A stretch of DNA of 64,000 nucleotides from JAXMCI01 sp046349435 (GCA_046349435.1 JAXMCI010000011.1:134330-198329); one strand, 5' to 3'. Counted from the first letter of the stretch, positions 25,938 to 35,275 are shown. The notes: generated from the letters alone by a model not told the origin. Made by a program: numbers and translations.

Positions 25938-26696
25938 ATGCAGCAGCAGCAGCGGGAATCGGCCATCCTCGCCGCCGTCACGCGCCGCGGCCAGTGCAGC
26001 GTGCTCGACCTGGCGGACGAGCTCGGCGTCTCCGACGAGACGGTGCGCCGCGACCTCAAGCGGCTGCAGGCGGCCGGGCTGGTGCGCAAGGTCCATGGCG
26101 GCGTCACCCAGGCCGAGCCCAATGGCGAGGCGCGCTTCCGGCTGCGCCTGGAGGAGGAGGCCGACGCCAAGCGGGCGATCGCGCGCCGCGCCGCCGCCGA
26201 GGTGCGCGACGGCGACTCGCTGATGCTCGACACCGGCACCTCGACGCTCTACGTCGCCCGCGCCCTGCTCGACCGCCGCAACCTGCGCGTCGTCACCAAC
26301 TGCGTCGACATCGCCCGGCTGCTGATGGCGCGCCCCGGCAACCAGGTCTTCATGGCCGGCGGCGAGCTGCGCGCCGACGACGGCGCCGCGCTCGGCCCCT
26401 CGGCCGCCGCTTTCGTCGAGCAGTTTCGCGTCCGCCTCGCCTTCCTCTCGATCGCGGCCATCGACCTGGAGGACGGGCTGATGGACTACGAGCTGGCCGA
26501 GGCCGAGTTCTCCCGCGTCGTGATGCGCCGCGCCGAGCGCACCGTCGTCGTCGCCGACCACTCCAAGTTCGGCCGCCGCGCGCTGGTCTCGGTCTGCGGC
26601 CTGAGCGCGGTCCAGGCGATCATCACCGACCGCCCGCTCGCGCCGGCGTTCGCCGCGCGGCTGCAGCATGCCGAGGTGATGGTGGCGGAGGGTTGA
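25938..26696 (+). CDS. DeoR family transcriptional regulator
   Basis: A 252-residue repressor-type protein with an N-terminal DeoR helix-turn-helix (LDLADELGVSDETVRRDLKRL) and a C-terminal DeoRC sensor domain containing DTGTSTLYVARALL and the late VVVADHSKFGRRALV. DeoR-family sensors usually bind phosphorylated sugars or related metabolites. It is divergent from proX across 199 bases, so it probably controls the betaine-type operon, its own gene, or the convergent sugar-type MFS gene 16 bases after its stop. Recognition of a phosphorylated ligand is inferred from the family only. Confidence 0.84.
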   Translation: MQQQQRESAILAAVTRRGQCSVLDLADELGVSDETVRRDLKRLQAAGLVRKVHGGVTQAEPNGEARFRLRLEEEADAKRAIARRAAAEVRDGDSLMLDTGTSTLYVARALLDRRNLRVVTNCVDIARLLMARPGNQVFMAGGELRADDGAALGPSAAAFVEQFRVRLAFLSIAAIDLEDGLMDYELAEAEFSRVVMRRAERTVVVADHSKFGRRALVSVCGLSAVQAIITDRPLAPAFAARLQHAEVMVAEG

Positions 26697-26712
26697 CCGG
26701 CGCCCCGCGGGC

Positions 26713-28053
26713 TCATCGCCCGGCCGCCGCGCGGGGCCGCAGGTCCGCCTCGATCTGCTCGAGGCTGCGGCCCTTGGTCTCGCGGACCAGCCGCCAGGTG
26801 AAGACATAGGCGGCCACGGTCAGCAGGGCGTAGAGCAGGAAGGTCGCCGGCCGGCCGAGACCGTCGATCATCGCGAGGAAGCTCACCGTGACGAGCAGGT
26901 TGAAGCCCCAGTTGGCGATCGTGGCGGCCCCCATGCCGCGGCCGCGCACCCGCAGCGGGAAGATCTCGGCGATCAGCAGCCAGAAGACCGGCCCCAGCCC
27001 GATGGCGAAGAACCCGACATAGCAGGCGAGGCCGAGGGCGGTGATCCAGCCGAGCGCCGCCGAGGCGCCGAGGGCGAAGCCGAGCCCGAGGACGGCCAGG
27101 CAGGCCGCCATGCCGAGCAGGCCGGTCAGGAGCAGCGCCCGGCGCCCGGCCCGGTCGATCAGGCGGATCGCCACCAGGGTCATCGCGACGTTGACCACGC
27201 CGATGCCCGCGGTCGCCAGGATCGCCGCCGACGCCGAGGAGAGGCCGGCCGACTCGAAGATGGTCGGCGCGAAGTAGATGACCGTGTTGATGCCGGTGAC
27301 CTGCTGGAAGATGGCGAGGCCGACCCCGACGACGAGGGGGCCGCGAACCGCCGGCGTCAGCAGCTCCCGCCAGCCGGGCCGGGCGCTCTCCGCGCTGAGA
27401 TCCATGCGCAGCTCGCGCAGCTCGGCTTCGATGTCCGCGCCGCCCCTGAGCCGCCGGAGCGCCGCCTTGGCCTCCTCCAGCCGGCCGTGCCCGGCCAGCC
27501 ACCGCGGCGATTCCGGGGTCAGCAGCATGCCGATCGCGAGCACCGCCCCGGGGACGGCGCCGAGCCCCAGCATCCAGCGCCACTGGCCGCCGCCGGCCAG
27601 CAGGTAGTCGACGAGATAGGCGACAAGGATGCCGCAGGTGATGGCGAGCTGGTTGAGCGAGACCAGCGCGCCGCGGTTGCGGGCCGGCGCCGTCTCCGCG
27701 AGATAGAGCGGCGTCAGCATCGAGGCCACGCCGATGGCGACGCCGACGATGACGCGCCCCGCCAGCAGCAGGCTCAGCGCCGGCGCCAGCGCGGCGACGA
27801 CCGAGCCGACCACGAAGATCAGCCCGGTGCCGAGGATGACGCGGCGGCGGCCGAAGCGGTCGGCCAGCCCGCCGGCCAGCGCCGCGCCGGCGGTGGCGCC
27901 GGCCAGCGCGATCCCGGCAACCCATCCCTCGGCCACCGGGGAGAGATGGAACTCGGTCCGGATGAACAGCAGCGCGCCGGAGATGACGGCGGTGTCGTAG
28001 CCGAACAGCAATCCGCCGAGCGCGGCGATCCCGGCGATCAGCGAGCCCGGCAT
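26713..28053 (-). CDS. Sugar:proton symporter-like MFS transporter
   Basis: A 446-residue twelve-helix MFS protein of the sugar porter family (XylE/GalP/AraE-like). Visible marks are GLLFGYDTAVISGALLFI in helix 1, LADRFGRRRVIL in loop 2-3, the sugar-porter PESPRWLAGHGR motif after helix 6, and FALGASAALG onward in the second half. The ending GRSLEQIEADLRP matches the usual ETKGRSLEEIE tail. ATG at 28053 gives a normal N-terminus; upstream codons in the frame lie in a dispersed repeat. Substrate unknown. Confidence 0.83.
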   Translation of the reverse strand: MPGSLIAGIAALGGLLFGYDTAVISGALLFIRTEFHLSPVAEGWVAGIALAGATAGAALAGGLADRFGRRRVILGTGLIFVVGSVVAALAPALSLLLAGRVIVGVAIGVASMLTPLYLAETAPARNRGALVSLNQLAITCGILVAYLVDYLLAGGGQWRWMLGLGAVPGAVLAIGMLLTPESPRWLAGHGRLEEAKAALRRLRGGADIEAELRELRMDLSAESARPGWRELLTPAVRGPLVVGVGLAIFQQVTGINTVIYFAPTIFESAGLSSASAAILATAGIGVVNVAMTLVAIRLIDRAGRRALLLTGLLGMAACLAVLGLGFALGASAALGWITALGLACYVGFFAIGLGPVFWLLIAEIFPLRVRGRGMGAATIANWGFNLLVTVSFLAMIDGLGRPATFLLYALLTVAAYVFTWRLVRETKGRSLEQIEADLRPRAAAGR

Positions 28054-28128
28054 TTGCCTACCCACGGGGATGCTAAGCACGGTGTCGCCGGTCGTGACAC
28101 GAATTCTCCACCGCCTACGCTCTCTCTT

Positions 28129-28200
28129 GTCATTGCCGGGCTTGACCCGGCAATCCATGGCTGCCGCAAGCTGGATGCCCGGGTCAAGCCCGGGCATGAC
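28129..28200. repeat. Dispersed alphaproteobacterial intergenic repeat, copy 2
   Basis: Nearly the same as 17374-17455: GTCATTGCCGGGCTTGACCC at the left, CCCGGGTCAAGCCCGGGCATGAC at the right in the same order. This copy is shorter and more symmetrical. It separates the MFS gene from the aldolase operon. Confidence 0.78.
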
Positions 28201-28250
28201 AAAAAGGGGAATGGCCGGTGCAGGATGTGTCCCGACCAACGGATCCCTGC

Positions 28251-29126
28251 TTAGGTGCGCCGCACCGCCGCGTACGCCGCCTCCACCTTCGCCATCTGGT
28301 CGGGGTTGAGCGGCGGAACAGGCCGGCGGCATTGGCCGACCGGGCGGCCCGAGAGGTTGCTCGCGGCCTTGGCGACGGGATTGAACGGCTCTTCCCACAG
28401 CAGCATGCTGAGGGGACGCAAGCGGGGCCAGAGCGCCGCGGCCTCGGCGACCTTGCCGGCGCGGACCAGGTCGTAGAGCTGCACCAGCTCGGCGGCCAGC
28501 GCATTGCCGGAGCCGCTGAAGAGCCCGGGAGCGCCGGCGAGCAGGCTGTAGAGATTGAGGTAGTCGCAGCCGTTGAAGACCGCCGCGCCCTGCGCCACCA
28601 GCTGCTCGATGCGCAGCATGTTCGCGGTGCTGTCCTTGATGTAGGCGACGGTGTCGATCTCGGACAGCCGCGCGAAGACCGCCGGGGTGATGTCGAAACC
28701 GGTGAAGACGGGGATGTTGTAGACCATGATCGGCGTCGTCACGGCCCTGGCGATCTGCTCGTAGTGCCAGCGCACGCCGTCCTCTCCCGGCCCCTCGAAG
28801 AACGGCGGCAGGATGAGCAGCGCGTCGGCGCCGACGCCGGCGGCGTGCTTCGCGTTCTCGATGCCGTCCTCGGTCCGCAGGCTCGAGGTCTGCACGACGA
28901 GCCTGGCGCGGCCGTCGATGCGCTTCGCCGCCACCTCGGCGATCCGCCGCTTCTCCGCCTCGGTCAGGAAGGGAAACTCGCCGGTGCCGCCATTGACCGC
29001 GATGATGTGCACCTTCGCCTCGAGCATCGAATCGAGGTGCGCCTCCAGCGCCCTGACGTCGAGCGACGCGCCATCGTCCTTGAACGGTGTGCAGATGGGG
29101 ACGCAGACGCCCTTGAGCTCGCTCAT
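28251..29126 (-). CDS. Dihydrodipicolinate synthase/N-acetylneuraminate lyase family aldolase
   Basis: A 291-residue (beta/alpha)8 class I aldolase. Schiff-base Lys164 lies in AYIKDSTAN and Tyr136 in VYNIPVFTG; the substrate loop is VNGGTGEFPFL in place of the GTTGE of true DapA. The variation and the neighbours argue against lysine synthesis. A role in cleaving or dehydrating a 2-keto acid is more likely. It is the last gene of the operon with two kinase-like proteins and an FAD/GcvT enzyme, 41 bases after the kinase gene. Confidence 0.83.
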   Translation of the reverse strand: MSELKGVCVPICTPFKDDGASLDVRALEAHLDSMLEAKVHIIAVNGGTGEFPFLTEAEKRRIAEVAAKRIDGRARLVVQTSSLRTEDGIENAKHAAGVGADALLILPPFFEGPGEDGVRWHYEQIARAVTTPIMVYNIPVFTGFDITPAVFARLSEIDTVAYIKDSTANMLRIEQLVAQGAAVFNGCDYLNLYSLLAGAPGLFSGSGNALAAELVQLYDLVRAGKVAEAAALWPRLRPLSMLLWEEPFNPVAKAASNLSGRPVGQCRRPVPPLNPDQMAKVEAAYAAVRRT

Positions 29127-29167
29127 GATCGGATCCTTCTCGTTACAGGCAACCAACGTCGGCGCCG

Positions 29168-30094
29168 CTACCCCGCCCGAACCGCCGCGAGATGCCGGCC
29201 GAACGCCGCGCTCGCCATCAGCGCCTGGCAGCGCTCGAAGCGGTTCACCGCATAGGCCCAGAAATCCTCGACCGGGTTCTCGTTGACCACCTGGATGACG
29301 CCCCACAGCGTCCACAGCAGGTCGCACATCGCCTTGTACATGACCATCCGCCCGACCTGGTCGGCGGGCGGGCGGCCGGCGAAGTAGGCGGCGAGCAGCG
29401 CCTCGTCCTGGGCCGGGCCGAAGCCCGCCTCCACCGAGACGTCGCCGAGGTCCCACATCGGGTCGTTGTTGCCGGAATACTCCCAGTCGACGATCCAGAT
29501 GCGCTCGCCGGTGTCGAGGAAGTTCTCGGCCAGCGGGTCGCAATGGCACGGCACCACAGGCGCCGGATGCAGGGCCAGCGCGGCGCGCACCGCCTCCGCC
29601 TCCCGCTGCACCCGGTCGTAGCCCTCGGGGATGCGCGCCTTCTTCTCGCGGAGATATGCCAGGTACTCGTCCATCTTGGCGAACAGCTCGAACCGGTTGG
29701 CGAAGCTCCTGCCGCAGCGATGGATCCGACCGAAGGCCTCGGCCGCGCGGGCCACCGCGCCGAGGTCGCGGAAGCGCTCGGCATTCATCGTCGCCGCGCC
29801 CGGGATGTAGCGGGCGAGCTGCAGCCCGTCGCTCTCGTCGAAGAAGACGACCTCCGCATTGACCCTGGCCGCGGCGGCGATGCGGGCATTGGCCGCCTCG
29901 ACGCGGCGGTCGATATAGGCCTCGGTGCCGGCGCCGGGGATGCGCCGCACGAAGCTCTCGCCGCCGGCGTCGACGCGCCAGTTCTGGTTGGTCAGACCGC
30001 CCAGCCGCTCCGCCGCGAGCGTCGCGGGATCGCGGCCGGCCAGCGCCGGGATGCGGCGCAGCGCCGCCGCCAGCTCCTCGCTCATGCCGCCCAT
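29168..30094 (-). CDS. Choline/ethanolamine kinase-like phosphotransferase, copy 1
   Basis: A 308-residue APH/choline-kinase-fold protein. It shows the catalytic CHCDPLAENFL (H-x-D-x4-N) and the metal-binding IVDWEYSGNNDPMWDLGD, the form typical of choline kinases and LicA-like enzymes. The N-terminal lobe has ERLGGLTNQNWRVDAGGESF. It starts 5 bases after the stop of the FAD/GcvT gene. It would phosphorylate an amino alcohol or related hydroxyl compound; the substrate is not known. A second ATG (30085) gives a 305-residue form. Confidence 0.78.
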   Translation of the reverse strand: MGGMSEELAAALRRIPALAGRDPATLAAERLGGLTNQNWRVDAGGESFVRRIPGAGTEAYIDRRVEAANARIAAAARVNAEVVFFDESDGLQLARYIPGAATMNAERFRDLGAVARAAEAFGRIHRCGRSFANRFELFAKMDEYLAYLREKKARIPEGYDRVQREAEAVRAALALHPAPVVPCHCDPLAENFLDTGERIWIVDWEYSGNNDPMWDLGDVSVEAGFGPAQDEALLAAYFAGRPPADQVGRMVMYKAMCDLLWTLWGVIQVVNENPVEDFWAYAVNRFERCQALMASAAFGRHLAAVRAG

Positions 30095-30099
30095 GCGCG

Positions 30100-32517
30100 T
30101 CAACCCTTCAACCTGATGTTGCCGGGATCGTAGAGCGCGCGGTCGTGGCGCGTCGCCGGCACCACCGCCCCATAGGCCTCGACGGCGAAGCCCTGCCGTC
30201 CCATCAGCTCGCTCGGCAGGTAGCCGTAGACGATCGGCTTGCCGACCGTGTGGCCGTAATTGCCGGAGCTGGTCACGCCCACCACCTCGCCGTCGAGCAG
30301 GATCGCCTCGCCCCCGACCACCGGCGCCCACGCCTCGAGCGCGAGCATGGCGAGCCGCCGGGCCGGCCCGGCCTGCTTGACCCGGAGCAGCGCCTCGCGG
30401 CCGATGAACTCGCCCTTGCCGAGCGCGACGCGGAAGCCCAGCCCCGCCTCGTAGGGGTTGTAGTCGGGGGTGATGTCGCTGCTCCAGTAGAGATAGCCCT
30501 TCTCCATGCGCAGCGTGTCGATGGCGCGGTAGCCGACATCGGCGATGCCGAACGGCTCGCCGGCCAGCCGCAGCGTCTCGTAGACATGGGCGGCGTACTC
30601 GGTCGGGACATGCAGCTCCCAGCCGAGCTCGCCGACATAGCCCATGCGGATGGCGCGCACCGGGGCGGCGCCGAGCGTGATCTCGCGCGCCTGCGCGAAG
30701 GGGAAGGACGCGTTGTCGACCGGCTCCTCGACGACCCGCTCCAGCACGTCGCGGGCGCGCGGGCCGCAGAGGTTGATCACCGCGCGGGCCGAGGTGACGT
30801 CCTCCATCGCCACCGCGCCGTCCTCCGGCAGGTGGCTCTCGATCCAGTGCCGGTCGTGCACCCCGAAGGCGCTGCCGGTGACGATGTAGAAGCGCTCCGG
30901 CGCCACCCGCGTGACGGTGAGGTCGGCCTCGATGCCGCCGCGCTCGTTGCAGAGCTGCGTGTAGATCGCGCTGCCCACCGGTTTGTCGAGGTCGGCGGCG
31001 GCGAGAAGCTGCAGGGCGGCGAGCGCGCCCCGGCCATGCAGCTCGAACTTCGAGAAGGAGGTCTGGTCGATCAGCGCGACGCGCTCGCGCACCGCGCGGT
31101 GCTCGGCGCCGACGGCCTCGAACCAGTTCGGCTTGTCGAAGGACGGCCGGTCGACCGGCTCGGTGCCGGGCGGGGCGAACCAGTTCGGCCGTTCCCAGCC
31201 GGCGCGCGAGCCGAACACCGCGCCCCTGGCCTTCAGCGTCTCGTGCAGCGGGCTGCGCCGGATGCCGCGCGCGCTGAGATGCTCCTGGCGCGGCCAGGCC
31301 ATGGCGTAGTGCTTGCCGTAGAGCTCGACGGCCCGCGGATACATGAAGCGCCGGGTGTTGTGGTGGAAGCCGAAGCGGCGCACGTCGAGCGGCCAGAGGT
31401 CGAGGCTCGGCCGTCCCTCGACGATCCACTCCGCCATCATCTGGCCGGCGCCGCCGCCCGCCGCGATGCCGTAGAGGAAGCCCGCCGCGACATAGGCGTT
31501 CTCGAGCTCGGGGCTCTTGCCCATGATGAAGTCGCTGTCGGCGGAGTAGGGGATCGGCCCGTTCACCAGCTGGCGGACGCCGACCGTGTCGATCACCGGC
31601 GTGCGCTTGGCGGCGAGCCGGGCCAGCGGCTCGAAGCGGTCGAAATTGCCGGGCAGCAGCTCCTGCGCGAAGGAGCGCGGGATGCCGCGCTCGGCGAAGG
31701 GCAGGGTGTCGTCCTCGTAGCCGCCGACCAGCAGCCCGCGCACCTCCGGCTTGTAGTAGACGAGGTGGTCGGGGTCGCGCATGGTCGGCATGCCCTTGGG
31801 CATGCCGGGGATCGGCTCGGTGACGAGATACTGGTGCTCGACGGCGAGCGAGGGCACGCGTGCGCCCATCAGCTGGCCGATCTCGCGGCCCCACATGCCG
31901 CCGCAATTGACCACGATCTCGCAGCCGATGCGCTGCCCGTCCTCGGTCAGCACCGCGGTCACCCGCCGGCCGCGGCGCTCGACGCCGCTGACCCGGGCGC
32001 CCTCGACGATGCGCGCGCCCTGCTGGCGGGCGCCGCGGGCCAGCGCCTGGGTGACGCTGCTCGGGTCGATATAGCCGTCGCCGGGCAGGAAGGCGGCGGC
32101 GACCACGTCCTCCAGGCTCATGATCGGGAACAGCTCCTGCGCCTCGCGCGGCGTCAGGATGCTCATGTCGAGGCCGAAGCTCTTCGCCATGGTGGCGGCG
32201 CGCTTCAGCTCCATCAGCCGCGCCGGCGAGCAGGCCAGCCGCAAGCTGCCGACCTTCTTCCAGTCGACCGCCTGGCCGGTCTCCGCCTCGAGCCGGTCGT
32301 AGAGCGCCACGCTCCGCTGCAGCATGCGCGTCGTGTTGCGCGAGGAGCGCAGCTGGCCGACCAGGCCGGCGGCGTGCCAGGTGGCGCCGTGCGTCAGCCC
32401 GCTCTTCTCCAGGATGACGACGTCGCGCCGTCCCATGCGGGTCAGGTGGTAGGCGATGCTGCAGCCGATGATGCCGCCGCCGATGATGACGATCTCCGCC
32501 CGGTCGATGCCGGCCAT
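30100..32517 (-). CDS. FAD-dependent oxidoreductase fused to GcvT (dimethylglycine dehydrogenase-like), copy 2
   Basis: An 805-residue paralogue of the enzyme at 19210-21654 with the same order: FAD domain (IVIIGGGIIGCSIAYHLTRM), ATWHAAGLVGQLRSS, central domain and C-terminal GcvT. The central RRFGFHHNTRRFMYPRAVEL segment and the GcvT loop differ between copies, so their substrates may differ. The start MAGIDRAEIVIIGG is chosen because the Rossmann strand begins there. It lies between two choline-kinase-like genes, 31 and 5 bases away, in one operon. Confidence 0.87.
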   Translation of the reverse strand: MAGIDRAEIVIIGGGIIGCSIAYHLTRMGRRDVVILEKSGLTHGATWHAAGLVGQLRSSRNTTRMLQRSVALYDRLEAETGQAVDWKKVGSLRLACSPARLMELKRAATMAKSFGLDMSILTPREAQELFPIMSLEDVVAAAFLPGDGYIDPSSVTQALARGARQQGARIVEGARVSGVERRGRRVTAVLTEDGQRIGCEIVVNCGGMWGREIGQLMGARVPSLAVEHQYLVTEPIPGMPKGMPTMRDPDHLVYYKPEVRGLLVGGYEDDTLPFAERGIPRSFAQELLPGNFDRFEPLARLAAKRTPVIDTVGVRQLVNGPIPYSADSDFIMGKSPELENAYVAAGFLYGIAAGGGAGQMMAEWIVEGRPSLDLWPLDVRRFGFHHNTRRFMYPRAVELYGKHYAMAWPRQEHLSARGIRRSPLHETLKARGAVFGSRAGWERPNWFAPPGTEPVDRPSFDKPNWFEAVGAEHRAVRERVALIDQTSFSKFELHGRGALAALQLLAAADLDKPVGSAIYTQLCNERGGIEADLTVTRVAPERFYIVTGSAFGVHDRHWIESHLPEDGAVAMEDVTSARAVINLCGPRARDVLERVVEEPVDNASFPFAQAREITLGAAPVRAIRMGYVGELGWELHVPTEYAAHVYETLRLAGEPFGIADVGYRAIDTLRMEKGYLYWSSDITPDYNPYEAGLGFRVALGKGEFIGREALLRVKQAGPARRLAMLALEAWAPVVGGEAILLDGEVVGVTSSGNYGHTVGKPIVYGYLPSELMGRQGFAVEAYGAVVPATRHDRALYDPGNIRLKG

Positions 32518-32548
32518 GCTCCCCGGTCTCCTCAGGTTCGTTGGTTGC

Positions 32549-33418
32549 TCACGCCAGCGCGGCGTAGGCGGCGTCGAAGCGCCCGAGATAGTCGTCGGTG
32601 TAGGCGGGGTAGTCGAAGGCGAGCTGCGAGTGCCGCTCCGACACCATGCTCCACAGCGTCTCGCGCAAGAGCGAGGCGCAGCGCATCGCGTCGTAGCGCC
32701 GGCGCAGCGCGGCATCGACCGGCCGCCCGAAATAGGCCTCGAGGAACCAGCCCTCGTCGGCGCCCTCGACCGCGTTGTTGGAGCAGAGGTTGCCGAGGTC
32801 GAAGAGCGGGCTGTTCCAGCCGGCATAGTCCCAGTCGATCAGCCAGAGCCGGCGGCCGTCGTCGATCAGGTTGCCGCAGAGCAGGTCGTTGTGCGCGAAG
32901 ACGAGGTCGACCGGCCCGACCATCGCCTCCAGCCGCTCGCCCGCCTCGGCGAGCCGAACCAGGTCGGTGCCGCGCCGGGTGCCTTCCTCGCGCAGCCGCG
33001 CGGCGTAGTCGCGCGCCACGTGGAAGACCCAGAAGGCGAGCAGCGGCCCGCGGACGTGCCGCGGCATCTCGCGGTGGCAGCGCTGCAGCAGCGCCGCGAT
33101 GCGCGCCAGCATCGGCCGCGGCCGGATGTCCTCGGGCGTCAAGGTGCGGCCCTCGACGAAGCGCATCACCAGCGCGCCCGGCGCGTGGAACACCACCTCG
33201 GGCGACAGCCCGGCGGCGAACGCCGCCCGGCTGGCGGCGAGCTCGTTGAAGCGCATGACGCCGTGCAGCGGGATGTCGTCGCCGATCCGCACGACGAAGC
33301 GCTGCCCGGCGTCGTCGACCACGAAGTTGGCGTTGGTGATCCCGCCGCCGAGCGGCCGCGGCTCGACCTTTCCCATCCAGCAGGGCAGGGCGGCGGCGCG
33401 GGCGAGGGCGTCGGTCAT
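32549..33418 (-). CDS. Choline/ethanolamine kinase-like phosphotransferase, copy 2
   Basis: A 289-residue APH/choline-kinase-fold protein with PLGGGITNANFVVDD in the N-lobe, catalytic HNDLLCGNLI and metal site LIDWDYAGWNSPLFDLGN. It resembles the kinase at 29168-30094 in fold and motifs but differs strongly in sequence, so the two are not a recent duplication. First gene of the operon, 72 bases downstream of hipA. Substrate unknown; a methylated amino alcohol is an inference from the adjacent oxidoreductase. Confidence 0.78.
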   Translation of the reverse strand: MTDALARAAALPCWMGKVEPRPLGGGITNANFVVDDAGQRFVVRIGDDIPLHGVMRFNELAASRAAFAAGLSPEVVFHAPGALVMRFVEGRTLTPEDIRPRPMLARIAALLQRCHREMPRHVRGPLLAFWVFHVARDYAARLREEGTRRGTDLVRLAEAGERLEAMVGPVDLVFAHNDLLCGNLIDDGRRLWLIDWDYAGWNSPLFDLGNLCSNNAVEGADEGWFLEAYFGRPVDAALRRRYDAMRCASLLRETLWSMVSERHSQLAFDYPAYTDDYLGRFDAAYAALA

Positions 33419-33490
33419 GGCGGCGCATGACAGCCGGATTCCGGCGGTCCGGCAAGGGCCGTCGCCTTGGGCAACGCTCCGGTGGCCGGC

Positions 33491-34786
33491 TCAACGCGCG
33501 TCGGGCGGAAGCGGCAGGTCGAAACCCTGGTAGGCGAAGGCGCCTGAGATCAGCCCGCAATCGCGTTCGGATACGCCCTGCCCGCGGACGGTCGCGTACC
33601 AGCCGGCGCGAACCGCGTCCCGCATCTGCCGGACAATCCCCGCCGCCTCTTCCGGCGCCAGCAGGAAGCGTGCGGCCTGCGACAGCATGTTCGCGGCGTT
33701 GGCGTAGCGTCCGGCATCGCCGCAGGTCAGCGCCAGGTCGCGGCGCTCCAGGCTGACCGGGGCGCCGGGCACCAGGTCGTAGGCCGGGGAGAGCGACCAG
33801 GCGTCGTTCATCGCCAGCACCGCATGGTTTCGCGGGTGATCGTCGGTATTCGAGATCAGCCCGTTGAACACCATCCGGCGGAACAGCTCCTGCGCGTTGC
33901 GCCGCGGCTCGGCGGTGACCCTGCGAAGCTCTTCCGCGAGCAGCACATACGACCAGCGGTCGCGCGCCTCGGTAGCATCGTCGGCCCGGAGCATGGTCAG
34001 CGCGCTGACCATGCGGCCGCGCAGATAGCCGCTCTCCGTCCGGGCACGGTCGAAGCGCTTGACCAGCAGTACGTCCCGGCCGCCGACCTCGACGACGCGG
34101 CTGTCCGCCACGGCGATGCCGAGCGAGCGCCCGAGCACGAGCATCGCATGCTCGACGCGCGCCATGTTCCAGCGATCCTGGGGCGTGCCGAACTTCGCCA
34201 GCCACAGCCCCTCCGCATCCTCGACGACGGTCTTGGGCCGCGCCCCGCCCATCGAGGTCCCGAGCAGGAGCAGCTCCTGGACCTGCACGGCCGCCGGATC
34301 GCCGGGTCCGATCGTCTCGCCGTGAACCAACGCGTCGGCGATCCCCTGGAGCCTGGCCAGCTCGATCGTACGGTTGAAGCGGCGGCGCGCCGCCGGCGGC
34401 TCGCGGCCGAGGCCGAATCCCAGCGCGCCGGCCCGGTCGTCCGGCGACTCCAGAAGGTAGTCGAGCTCGCCGAGCCGTGTCCGGCCGGCGTGGCGCTCGA
34501 TCACCAGCCGGCCCCAGTAGTCGGGTCCGGCATCGCGCAGCGCGCCAAACACGCCACCGAGCCGCGTCGTCTCGAACGTCATGCCGCGGGCCAGCGTGAG
34601 CTCGACCGGGTCGATCGCGACGGCATCGGGCCGCTCGATATAGCTGCGGCCATAGACGAAGCGGCCGACCGGCGCGCCGCCGCGGTTGGCGGCGAGTTCG
34701 AACCGTCCGGCCGTGACGGCCTCCGTACGTCCCGGCAGGGTGATGTAGACGTAGCATTCGTCGGGCGACGGCCTAGAAGTCGTCAT
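33491..34786 (-). CDS. hipA: HipA-type serine/threonine kinase toxin
   Basis: A 431-residue HipA. Couple_hipA-like N-terminus (VGRFVYGRSYIERPDAVAID), then the kinase domain with LAKFGTPQDRWNMARVE and EVGGRDVLLVKRFDR. The catalytic loop is ISNTDDHPRNHAVL and the metal-binding SLSPAYDLVPG follows; all key residues are present, so it looks active. HipA kinases phosphorylate aminoacyl-tRNA synthetases such as GltX and slow growth. It overlaps the antitoxin gene by 14 bases, the usual hipBA arrangement. Confidence 0.86.
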   Translation of the reverse strand: MTTSRPSPDECYVYITLPGRTEAVTAGRFELAANRGGAPVGRFVYGRSYIERPDAVAIDPVELTLARGMTFETTRLGGVFGALRDAGPDYWGRLVIERHAGRTRLGELDYLLESPDDRAGALGFGLGREPPAARRRFNRTIELARLQGIADALVHGETIGPGDPAAVQVQELLLLGTSMGGARPKTVVEDAEGLWLAKFGTPQDRWNMARVEHAMLVLGRSLGIAVADSRVVEVGGRDVLLVKRFDRARTESGYLRGRMVSALTMLRADDATEARDRWSYVLLAEELRRVTAEPRRNAQELFRRMVFNGLISNTDDHPRNHAVLAMNDAWSLSPAYDLVPGAPVSLERRDLALTCGDAGRYANAANMLSQAARFLLAPEEAAGIVRQMRDAVRAGWYATVRGQGVSERDCGLISGAFAYQGFDLPLPPDAR

Positions 34787-35156
34787 CCAGCCCTCCGCCC
34801 GTGCGGGCGCGCCGACGATCGCGCAGGCTCGACAGCGCGAGGCCCTCGCGGTCGCGCTCCGGCGCCGCGACCTCGTCGAGTTGCGGCAGAAGGCCGAACA
34901 CCCAGAGCAGTGCCGTGTAGACCGCGATGCCGGTCGACGGCTTCCCCCTCTCTGCATCGGCGACCACGCGGCGGTTGGTGCCGATCCTGGCCGCCACCGC
35001 CTCCAGCGTGAGGTTCCGGCGCAGCCGCGCCGTCCGCAGGCCGGCACCGAGCCGGCGCAGGCTCTGCTCGACCGGGAACGGGACCGCCGTGAGGAGTGGG
35101 TTCGGGCGGGGCAATGCTACCTCAAAGCAGCAAAATGTGCGATAACGGTGCTTCAA
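34773..35156 (-). CDS. hipB: HipB-type XRE antitoxin
   Basis: A 127-residue DNA-binding protein with a helix-turn-helix: LRTARLRRNLTLEAVAARIG then TNRRVVADAERGKPS. It sits directly upstream of and overlaps hipA. HipB proteins bind HipA and repress the operon. The N-terminal 30 or so residues before the HTH are unusual and the start could lie further in. Ends in GGGLDDDF, an acidic tail. Confidence 0.8.
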   Translation of the reverse strand: MKHRYRTFCCFEVALPRPNPLLTAVPFPVEQSLRRLGAGLRTARLRRNLTLEAVAARIGTNRRVVADAERGKPSTGIAVYTALLWVFGLLPQLDEVAAPERDREGLALSSLRDRRRARTGGGLDDDF

Positions 35157-35275
35157 GGGAACGCCTAAATGGCGTCCAACGCAAGCCCGCCGGTGACAAT
35201 CGATGTTCCCGCGCGGTTCTTCTGCCCGGCCGGGTGCGTTCGCGTTCCCGTGCCGCTACGGCGTCGTGGGCTCCG

